Source: an uncultured Planctomycetaceae bacterium (GTDB taxonomy: Bacteria; Planctomycetota; Planctomycetia; Pirellulales; Pirellulaceae). Taken from it: 12,529 bases of DNA. Below are positions 1-6,979 of the stretch, in pieces (the stretch's first letter is position 1; each line of letters opens with the position of its first letter). Position numbers and translations under genes: made by a program. The DNA lies in the NCBI GenBank assembly GCA_903921945.1, contig CAIXSC010000841.1:1-12529 (forward strand). Reading direction: 5' to 3'. Below the pieces are notes generated by a model. That model was not told where the DNA came from. It saw only the letters and a program-made list of their open reading frames with translations, and did not search any database.

Positions 1-163
1 GAGAGTGCCTGGCACCGATTGCGAGCGAAGCCGGGAGAGTGCCTGGCACCGATTGCTGTCTTTTGAGTGCCAGCCCGGCCGTCGCCTGCGGCTCGGCGGT
101 AAACGAGGAAGACTGCGAAGGAGGCGGAATAGAACGCGGAACAGCGCAAGAGTGCCTGGCACC
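1..163. repeat. Dispersed palindromic repeat, three copies of GTGCCTGGCAC
   Basis: The 11-base core GTGCCTGGCAC occurs at 5-15, 39-49 and 152-162. It is a perfect inverted repeat of GTGCC/GGCAC around one central base. The first two copies share a longer 22-base identity (1-22 and 35-56) that runs on into CCGATTG. A half-copy, TGGCACCGATT, lies at 231-241. No convincing gene overlaps these copies. Short palindromic intergenic repeats like this resemble REP-type elements, which are mobilised by Y1 (RAYT) transposases in other bacteria. That link is inference, as no transposase gene is present here. Confidence 0.7.
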
Positions 164-360
164 AAACCGTCGATGGCAAGATGGGAGTATTAGGGGGTAT
201 TTTTGATCAAGGTTGATCCGACGGCGCAATTGGCACCGATTAGGAAGAATGGGTGGTGGGATTACGATTCGGCTGACTGTTCTTGAAGCCCAGTGGCTAC
301 GTGGCACCGGCCTCCTCGATGTCGGTCGCATCACTCCACTGCCCCGAGACACCTGATTGG
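164..360. other. Non-coding stretch with no recognised gene
   Basis: Together with the flanking repeats this makes a 583-base gene-free leader. Visible items are a small palindrome TTGATCAA (203-210), a half-copy of the upstream repeat (231-241), and an open frame from a TTG at 283 that lacks a ribosome binding site. I see no tRNA, riboswitch or clear promoter. The promoter of the large downstream gene probably lies here or in the 9-bp array that follows. Confidence 0.5.
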
Positions 361-567
361 GCTTTATCGGCTGCTTCGGCTGCTTCGGCCGTGTCGGCTG
401 TCCTGGCCGTGCCGGCTGACCCAGCCGCTCCGGCCATGCCGGCTGCCCTTGCCGTTTCGGCCGCCACAGTCGCCCCAGCCGTGCCGGCCGTTCCGGCTGC
501 GCCGGCGGCGTCGATCGCCCTGGCCTTGCTGGTTGCTCCTGCTGTTTTGATTGTTTCGGCCGCTGAT
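361..567 (+). repeat. Degenerate 9-bp tandem repeat, about 23 units
   Basis: The sequence divides without a gap into 23 nine-base units of approximate consensus GCYGYNYCG, for example GCTGCTTCG (370-378 and 379-387), GCCGTGTCG (388-396), GCCGTGCCG (406-414 and 478-486) and GCCGTTCCG (487-495). The register never shifts by a base, so the array grew in whole units or is under in-frame selection. Read in the frame of 361, the units spell Ala-X-Pro or Ala-X-Ser tripeptides, and the frame stops at 571-573, on the ribosome binding site of the next gene. The array ends four bases before that site. It may be a leader, a relic of a low-complexity protein tail, or simply a minisatellite. Confidence 0.8.
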
Positions 568-571
568 TGCT

Positions 572-576
572 GAGGA
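572..576 (+). promoter_or_regulatory. Ribosome binding site that fixes the start of the large CHAT gene
   Basis: GAGGA at 572-576 lies seven bases before the ATG at 584. The reading frame is also open from a TTG at 551, but that codon sits inside the 9-bp array and has no such motif before it. ATG 584 is therefore preferred, which removes 11 residues from the longest reading. The motif overlaps the TGA (571-573) of the short repeat-encoded frame. Confidence 0.65.
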
Positions 577-583
577 CTTGTCC

Positions 584-3500
584 ATGTCGATCCGCCTGGT
601 TGTCAATGGCAGACCCCTTGCTCACCCCTCTGTGTTCGGAGTCGGCGGCACCCGCAGCGCGGCGGCGTCTGCGGCGAGCGGCACCGCACCCCGATCACTA
701 GAAAACCTGCCGGCCGCACAACTACTCGACAGGCTCCAACTCTTGGCCGCCTACGACATCTCGGCCGCCGCGCGGAGCGCCATCGACGCCCAAGCCAAGA
801 ATCCGCCACTGGAACTCGATGACCACGATATCGTGGAATGGGAACTCGAAGACGGTTTTCGAGTTTGGACGTCAGTGGCCGCGTATCAAGACGAACTCCA
901 ACGCGACCGACCCGAACTATTCAAGGACGGCATCTGGCAGTGGGCGCCGCCTCGTCGGGCGGGAACGGCGCAACGTGGAATCGCGGAATGGAAGACCCGC
1001 GCGATTCGCTTCTTGAAGCTGGAAGCGGATGAGTTTTCAAGATTAGCTCAAACGCCCCGGAACTGGCCCGACGAGCTGAAAAATCTGTTCGGGAGTCAAT
1101 GGGAAAAGCTGATCGCTCGGCCTAGTAGCTGGGCGATCATCAAGGCGCTGACATGGCTCATCGAAAGCCAGTTAACCCCCGGACCCGGATTGTATCTATG
1201 GCCCGCGGGACGCGGTCCACTGCACGAACGATTTCGCTCGGCGAAGCCGTTGTCCACAAACGACATTCCGGTGGACCGATCAATCCTCGTGTGCTTGCAT
1301 GGAACGGCATCGTCCACGATGGGAAGTTTTGGATACCTCAACTCAGCCGATCCGAAATCAGGCGATCCCGAGCAACGCGAATGGGGATCGCTATCCGAAC
1401 GTTTCGGCCAGCACATTTACGCTTGGGAGCATCGCACGTTGGGCGAAAGTCCGATAGACAACGCGCTCGGACTGGCCAAGATTCTTCCCGTGGGCGCGAA
1501 GCTGAATCTACTATCCCATTCCCGCGGCGGGCTCGTCGGCGACTTGCTTTGCCTGCCGTCCATAACTCCGCAAATGCGCGACGCGTACTCGCACGGGCTG
1601 GATTTGGACGATGCCGATGAGTTCGACCAAGCTCGTCTACAGGAGCTGGATATAGAGCTTCAGCACAAACAGTTTAAAATCGAACAGTTCGCGCGGGTCG
1701 CTTGTCCAGCGCGCGGGACATTGCTCGCCTCGGAGAACATCGAGCGGTTCCTTTCCCTACTCTTACACTTGATCGGGCTGATACCGGGCCTGAGCACCTC
1801 AGCCACCTATAACGTGCTGAAACGCATCGTTTTGGAAGTCGCCAAGAACCGAACGAACGCCAAGTGGATTCCAGGGATCGCGGCGATGGTTCCAGACTCG
1901 CCCTTGGTCCGCATGTTGAATATCGCCCGCGAGTCTCTGGGCGGCACCGGCTACGTCGACGCCCAAGGGGAACTAGGCATCATCGCGGGCGATTGGGGAA
2001 GTCGGAATGCCGGCCTCGTTCAAAAGCTGCTGGTGCCGATTTCCGATCTCTTTGTATTTGGCGGCGTGGAAAACGATTGGGTCGTGAATACGGAGTCGAT
2101 GTTCCTGGGCGCTCGTCGCAAAAGCTCGCCCCACTTTTTCCTCGACCGGGGTGGCAATGTAAGTCATTTCAATTATTTCGCCAATCCACTGACTCGATCG
2201 GCGGTCACGAATTGGTTGTTGCTGCCCTCGACAGTCGCCCCGCCCAGCGCCTCGGCTGGATCGGGTACCCCTGGCGCCCGTGTTCCCGCTGGCTTTCAAA
2301 AAGTCGCGACAGACGAGCTGCCTGTCTATGGACAACGCAAGAGCGCTCCAAGCCGGGGAGAGGCTCAACGCGTCGACACCTCGAAGCCGCTGCTATTCTT
2401 CGTGCCTGATTTGTTTGGATCGCAGTTGGTGGTGAAGGATCAGAACGGCGTCGAACAGACGGTTTGGCTCGATATGGGTGCGCTGGCCCGTGGCGGACTC
2501 GGAAAGCTATCGTTGAGCGGGAATGCGGCGGCACGGGCGCCGCGCATGGAAACGGTCTACGAATCGTTCTGCGACCAACTGCGGGAAAGCTATGACGTGG
2601 TGGAATGCCCTTACGACTGGCGCCGCTCGATCGAAGAAACGGCTGCAAGTGTCCTGCATTCCATGCAAAGTGCGCTAGCCGATTCAGCGACGCGCGCTGG
2701 CGAACCACGGGAGGTCCGGGTGATTGCCCACGGGGTCGGCGCGCTTGTGGTAGCGCGGCTCGCTGGCGCTGCGGACGGCAGAGCCGCCCGAAACTCATGG
2801 AGTGACATGCTCGCCGGTCGGGATGTTTCTGTTTTAATGCTCGGGGCTCCGCATGACGGAATGGCGGATGTCGCCGCGATGTTAACCGGCTTCGATGTGG
2901 CACTGCGTCGCCTCGGACCGCTAGATCCCAAGATGCCGCTGCCGAAGTTGCTGGACTGGTTTGCCCAGTGCCCAGGCTTGCTGGAACTGCTTCCGGATGT
3001 TCCGCGATGGTTTGCCCCGGAAACATGGCAGCGATTCCGGAATGCGAACCAGGGATTGGGCGGCGTGCCAAGCGGGGCGGCATTGCGCCAGGCCCAGCAG
3101 TCCGTGACGGCGCGTCGTGACGCGGCCGCGCGTCTCGAAAAAGGCTTCTTCCATGTTCTCGGGTCGTCCGCCGAAACGGTGTGCGATGTCCGCGTGGATG
3201 GAAACCGGCTTTGCATCGAATCCTCGGATGGCGGCGATGGCCGCGTCCTGCATCGATCGAGCATTCTGCCCAAGGTGGATACCTACTATGTTGATGCTAA
3301 CCATGGCGATCTCGCGATCGATGTCGCCTGGATCCCCGCCTACCGCGAACTCTTGGAGACCGGCCGAACATCGCGTTTGTTGCGCACGCCTCCGGCAGTC
3401 GAACAGCCGGGATCAACAACGCGGCAATCACCTCCGCCGGTGCTATTCCCCACTCGCGGCGAATTAGTCGACGCTCTATTCGCGAGGCGATCGGCTCCTC

Positions 3501-6500
3501 CCAATCGAGCCAAGACGCGGCAGGTAAAGCTCAGCGTGCTGCATGGCGATCTGCGATACGCCAAGTATCCGGTTATGGTGGGCCATTATGAAGGCGACAC
3601 GATCAGCGGTTCGGAGCGCTATTTAGATAAAAAGCTCCGTGGTCAATTGGTCGATCGTTATCGACTTGGCCTTTATCCAGGGCCCCTAGGGACATCGCTC
3701 ACGGTGGTGCCGCATGTCGACCGCCACGTATCGCAATACAAGTTGCCAGTGGGCGCTTTGGTGATTGGCCTCGGGCGAATGGGAGCGATTTCCTCGAATG
3801 CGCTGACACATGCGGTGCGCGACGGGCTCATCGAATACGCACTGGAAATGTCGTCGCGGCACGACTTTGATGGGACGGCGGAGCACCGCCCGGGCGATCA
3901 AGATCTAGGGGTTTCGTTACTGCTGATCGGTTCCCAAACGGCCGCGACGCTAACACTGGAAGACTGTGTGAACTCGCTGCTACGGGGAGTCGCCCTGGCC
4001 AACCAGGATTTGGAACGATCGCGACACCGCCCATGCTTGCGTTCGGTGGAAATTGTCGAGTTATTCCTTGATTCGGCCATCGCCGCCTTGAACGCGGCGG
4101 TGAAAATCGCTCCGGTGATTCTTCAGGAATCCGAAACGGAATTCGTGTTTGAACACCAGCCGCCACAATTGAACCAGCACGACAGCGGCCGCATGCGAAT
4201 CGATCCACTGCCGACGTCCCATACCTGGCGCCGCTGGGAAGTCACCGCGTTGCCGCCCGCGGCCGACAGGGAGACCGTCGGGCAATTGTCTGAGCCGCTG
4301 AAGGCCGTGCTTCGCGAAGCACTGCGCAAGGCGCCCTTGCACAGTGCCGAGACCCGGGCCGCTTTATTCGATCTGGCGTTTCCCGGTTCAAAAGCCGACG
4401 ATTCCGTCCCGCTAGGATTGCGGTTTGTCGCCATGGCGGATCGGGCGCGGGCGGAAAGAAAGATCGAGGGCCGGCAACGGCCCGTCATCGATCATTTGAT
4501 TCGCCAAACCATTGACGGTGGCGTATTTAAGCCGGATATCGCCAAAGCGCTGTATGAACTATTGATCCCTAACGACCTCAAAGATAGCCTCGCGCAACTC
4601 GACCGGTTGGTGATGGTGCTCGACCAGGAGACGGCGGCGATCCCCTGGGAACTGCTCGTGTTGAACGATGTGCCGCTCGCCGCGCAAATCGGCTTCGTTC
4701 GGCAACTGCTCACCGATGATTGTCAGCCAGCGGAGGCCGAAAGCAACCGTCGGGCCAGCCGGGTCGCTTTGCCCCGAGCCGCTTTTGTGGTCGGCAACCC
4801 CCTGACCGAACCGAATATCCCCTCGTTGGATGGCGCGCAAAGCGAGGCCCAGGAGGTTGCCAAGTTGCTGCAAGATTCCGGGTTCGCGGTCGAGGATCGA
4901 TACACAGAGCGGGCGGCGTCGGACCAAGTGATTGTTGGGCTCCTTCAACGCCCTTATCGTGTATTGCATTTAGCGGGCCATGGCTATTTCGCTCGTGGCG
5001 AGGACTCCCAGCCGGTTCGGTATGGCATGTTGCTCAATAACAACCAGTATCTAACCGCCCAGGAAATCCGGCAGCTTCCGCAAGTGCCGAACCTCGTGTT
5101 CCTCAATTGTTGCCACCTGGCGGGTATGGACGGCGAGGCGAAACGCCAACAACAATTCCAGTACAGTAAACTTGCCTCCAGCATCGCGCGCGAGTTGATC
5201 GGCATGGGCGTGCGGGCGGTTGTCGCGGCCGGTTGGGCTGTGCGCGACGATCTCGCCAAGACCTTCGCCACGAAGTTCTACCAGCAGATGCTTGCCGGCG
5301 AACCGTTTGGCGAGGCGGTGCGGGAAGCCCGCATCGCTGTCTGGCACACCGCTGGAGATTCCAACACTTGGGCCGCCTACCAAGCGTATGGCGATCCGGA
5401 CTATCGGCTGACTTCGCGGACGTCGGGGAGAGGCGGACACCGAAGTCGCTCCTCGAAAACCCGTGTATCGGTCGCGCGACGCGATTTCGTGGCGCCGCAA
5501 CAAATCGTCGAGCAGCTCCGCCTAGTGTCACTCGCCGGACAGTCCGACGATGTGCAAGTCCTCAAGAAACTCGAAATCGACATCGATTCCCCGGAGGCGA
5601 TGTTGGAGCTGTTGGTCGCGGCATGTCCGCCTGCCTGGATGCGACGGGTCGACGTGTTGGCCGCCTTCGGCCACGCGCATGCCCAACTCGGAAAGTATGC
5701 TCGGGCCGTCGACTACTATCGGCTCGCCACCGAAACCCCGCCGGCCGATGACGCCAGGGATTGGGAGGGGCAATTGACGTTTCAAACCATCGAGCAATTG
5801 GCGAATTGTGAAACTCGCGAGGCCTGGGACAAACGCGATGTGCAAATGGCAAAAACCGCCATCTCAAGACTGGAACTGCTCTGCAAACTGGGAGAGACCC
5901 CGGAACGGCTCTCGCTTTGCGGCGCCGCAAGGAAGACGCTCGCCGCGATCGGTCCGCAGGGAGACGCCGGCGAATTGACGGAGCAAGCGTACAAAGACTA
6001 TTGCGCGGCAGTCGATCTCGAAACCACCCATGCAAAGAAGCAGCGTCGCAAATCCAAGTGCGACTATCCCTTGAGCAACGCGATCGCGCTCCAGATTGTC
6101 CGCGACGGTAGACTCAACGAGCAGGAGGAGGAGTGGCTCCAGCCGGGACGTGGCGGCACTCGGACTGGACCGGCGGCGACTGCGACCGACGCATCGGGCG
6201 GGGCGGTCGAACTCAATTACTGGGACGCGATTGCGGGTCTCGATCGCGAGTTCCTGTGCTCATTGCGTAAGGAGAATCTCCAGGAAGACGTCGCGGACAC
6301 ACTTGGAAGGGAATTGGCGATGAGGTATTTGGAGTGCTGGGACCGCTATGACTCGACGCCTCGGCAAATCCATTCATCGGTTCGGCAGTTCGCGGTCATG
6401 TACGAGTTGATGCATCGCTTGAAACCGAATCACTCGCGAGTCGCGGCGATTCGTGCATTGCTCGATGCCATCAATCGATCGGGAGTCGCTGAGCCGCACC

Positions 6501-6595
6501 CGTTGCGCGACAAGTCCCAGCCAACTCGGAAGGCAGCCGAGCAGCAATCGAACACGGCTCGGCCAGGGAAAACCAAGCCGCGCGCGAAAAAATAA
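584..6595 (+). CDS. Giant multidomain protein: alpha/beta-hydrolase, LCAT-like pseudohydrolase, M17-N-like domain, CHAT protease, TPR-like tail
   Basis: This 2003-residue protein has no signal peptide or clear membrane span, so it is probably cytoplasmic. Residues 1-230 are unrecognised. Residues about 232-540 form an alpha/beta-hydrolase: HG at 239-240, the nucleophile elbow SHSRGG with Ser313, and likely triad partners Asp498 and His528. A hydrophobic lid-like stretch lies at 389-404. Residues about 604-920 resemble the LCAT fold (VPDLFG 607-612, YDWRR 677-681, His907), but the elbow reads AHGVG with Gly717 in place of Ser. Residues about 979-1170 resemble the N-terminal domain of M17 aminopeptidases (GALVIGLG 1057-1064). 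Residues about 1320-1610 are a CHAT caspase-like peptidase: PWE 1354-1356, HLAGHG with His1466, LNCCH with Cys1510, and the closing YGDPDYRL motif. A basic linker (1610-1633) leads to a helical region with a TPR-like repeat at about 1688-1722 and a Lys/Arg-rich end. The hydrolase and CHAT calls are firm. The substrate and role are unknown; CHAT proteases elsewhere serve in defence and regulated cell death. Confidence 0.85.
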   Translation: MSIRLVVNGRPLAHPSVFGVGGTRSAAASAASGTAPRSLENLPAAQLLDRLQLLAAYDISAAARSAIDAQAKNPPLELDDHDIVEWELEDGFRVWTSVAAYQDELQRDRPELFKDGIWQWAPPRRAGTAQRGIAEWKTRAIRFLKLEADEFSRLAQTPRNWPDELKNLFGSQWEKLIARPSSWAIIKALTWLIESQLTPGPGLYLWPAGRGPLHERFRSAKPLSTNDIPVDRSILVCLHGTASSTMGSFGYLNSADPKSGDPEQREWGSLSERFGQHIYAWEHRTLGESPIDNALGLAKILPVGAKLNLLSHSRGGLVGDLLCLPSITPQMRDAYSHGLDLDDADEFDQARLQELDIELQHKQFKIEQFARVACPARGTLLASENIERFLSLLLHLIGLIPGLSTSATYNVLKRIVLEVAKNRTNAKWIPGIAAMVPDSPLVRMLNIARESLGGTGYVDAQGELGIIAGDWGSRNAGLVQKLLVPISDLFVFGGVENDWVVNTESMFLGARRKSSPHFFLDRGGNVSHFNYFANPLTRSAVTNWLLLPSTVAPPSASAGSGTPGARVPAGFQKVATDELPVYGQRKSAPSRGEAQRVDTSKPLLFFVPDLFGSQLVVKDQNGVEQTVWLDMGALARGGLGKLSLSGNAAARAPRMETVYESFCDQLRESYDVVECPYDWRRSIEETAASVLHSMQSALADSATRAGEPREVRVIAHGVGALVVARLAGAADGRAARNSWSDMLAGRDVSVLMLGAPHDGMADVAAMLTGFDVALRRLGPLDPKMPLPKLLDWFAQCPGLLELLPDVPRWFAPETWQRFRNANQGLGGVPSGAALRQAQQSVTARRDAAARLEKGFFHVLGSSAETVCDVRVDGNRLCIESSDGGDGRVLHRSSILPKVDTYYVDANHGDLAIDVAWIPAYRELLETGRTSRLLRTPPAVEQPGSTTRQSPPPVLFPTRGELVDALFARRSAPPNRAKTRQVKLSVLHGDLRYAKYPVMVGHYEGDTISGSERYLDKKLRGQLVDRYRLGLYPGPLGTSLTVVPHVDRHVSQYKLPVGALVIGLGRMGAISSNALTHAVRDGLIEYALEMSSRHDFDGTAEHRPGDQDLGVSLLLIGSQTAATLTLEDCVNSLLRGVALANQDLERSRHRPCLRSVEIVELFLDSAIAALNAAVKIAPVILQESETEFVFEHQPPQLNQHDSGRMRIDPLPTSHTWRRWEVTALPPAADRETVGQLSEPLKAVLREALRKAPLHSAETRAALFDLAFPGSKADDSVPLGLRFVAMADRARAERKIEGRQRPVIDHLIRQTIDGGVFKPDIAKALYELLIPNDLKDSLAQLDRLVMVLDQETAAIPWELLVLNDVPLAAQIGFVRQLLTDDCQPAEAESNRRASRVALPRAAFVVGNPLTEPNIPSLDGAQSEAQEVAKLLQDSGFAVEDRYTERAASDQVIVGLLQRPYRVLHLAGHGYFARGEDSQPVRYGMLLNNNQYLTAQEIRQLPQVPNLVFLNCCHLAGMDGEAKRQQQFQYSKLASSIARELIGMGVRAVVAAGWAVRDDLAKTFATKFYQQMLAGEPFGEAVREARIAVWHTAGDSNTWAAYQAYGDPDYRLTSRTSGRGGHRSRSSKTRVSVARRDFVAPQQIVEQLRLVSLAGQSDDVQVLKKLEIDIDSPEAMLELLVAACPPAWMRRVDVLAAFGHAHAQLGKYARAVDYYRLATETPPADDARDWEGQLTFQTIEQLANCETREAWDKRDVQMAKTAISRLELLCKLGETPERLSLCGAARKTLAAIGPQGDAGELTEQAYKDYCAAVDLETTHAKKQRRKSKCDYPLSNAIALQIVRDGRLNEQEEEWLQPGRGGTRTGPAATATDASGGAVELNYWDAIAGLDREFLCSLRKENLQEDVADTLGRELAMRYLECWDRYDSTPRQIHSSVRQFAVMYELMHRLKPNHSRVAAIRALLDAINRSGVAEPHPLRDKSQPTRKAAEQQSNTARPGKTKPRAKK

Positions 6596-6743
6596 GGTCC
6601 AACCGGGATTCGTGTGGGTCCCGCCGAAGATTCGAGCCTCGCCGAACTTCCGAGCCACGGCGCATGCCGGCACGGCGACAGCGCACCCTGCGACTCCTGC
6701 GTTGGCGACCCATAGGAAACCCAGAAGGAACAAAAATAACGGG

Positions 6744-6764
6744 CCTGATTCGTCCCCAATCGGG
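6744..6764 (+). terminator. Weak possible terminator hairpin after the CHAT gene
   Basis: CCTGATT (6744-6750) can pair with AATCGGG (6758-6764), giving seven pairs including one G-U around a 7-base loop. The only following T-rich stretch is TATTTG. It lies about 150 bases past the stop codon. The weak U-tract and distance make this a tentative call. Confidence 0.2.
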
Positions 6765-6919
6765 TATTTGGGCAGATCCTAGTGGTTTTACCGCGATCTC
6801 TGTGATATCCAAGCGGACCTGACTGGTGGCGAGGACGTCGAAGGAGTGGCTCGGCTCACCTGCTCGGCCGGAAAGAACGCCGGCGCCATTCCCGAGAGCC
6901 ACACCGGCAGCGGCTCCCG

Positions 6920-6943
6920 CAACGGCCCAAACAACGGCCCAAA
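6920..6943. repeat. 12-bp tandem duplication
   Basis: CAACGGCCCAAA occurs twice back to back with no mismatch. It lies 25 bases before the ribosome binding site of the oxidoreductase. It could be a slippage product or a pair of binding half-sites, and nothing in the sequence decides between them. Confidence 0.6.
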
Positions 6944-6979
6944 CCACGAAATCTGCCCACTTTTCCCAGGAGACACTTC

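Larger units (their letters stand above)
6596..6979. other. Intergenic region without a supported gene
   Basis: This stretch of 384 bases separates the CHAT gene from the oxidoreductase. It contains an imperfect hairpin at 6744-6764 and an exact 12-base tandem duplication, CAACGGCCCAAA, at 6920-6931 and 6932-6943. AGGAGA at 6968-6973 is the ribosome binding site of the next gene. Open frames on both strands run through it, but none has a start with a good ribosome binding site or a recognisable product. A promoter for the oxidoreductase is expected here, yet no convincing -35/-10 pair was seen. Confidence 0.5.

Noticed and set aside
12..24. Sigma-54-like promoter TGGCAC...TTGC in the repeat (also at 46-58)
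   Set aside because: The spacing between GG and GC is eight bases instead of ten, and the sequence is part of the repeat.
5..193. 62-codon + strand frame over the palindromic repeats
   Set aside because: Its Arg-rich product is a translation of the repeats, with no ribosome binding site and no recognisable domain.
283..573. 96-codon frame (TTG 283 or ATG 319) rich in Ala, Pro and Val
   Set aside because: It has no ribosome binding site and its composition is dictated by the 9-bp array, where several frames stay open. It is kept as a finding about the repeat, not as a gene.
551..583. Upstream TTG start adding 11 residues to the CHAT protein
   Set aside because: The added part is translated from the 9-bp array and the ribosome binding site itself. 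ATG 584 has GAGGA at proper spacing.
6471..6947. Minus-strand frame of 158 codons with a hydrophobic start
   Set aside because: It runs into the 3' end of the CHAT gene, turns Arg-rich, and has no recognisable family.
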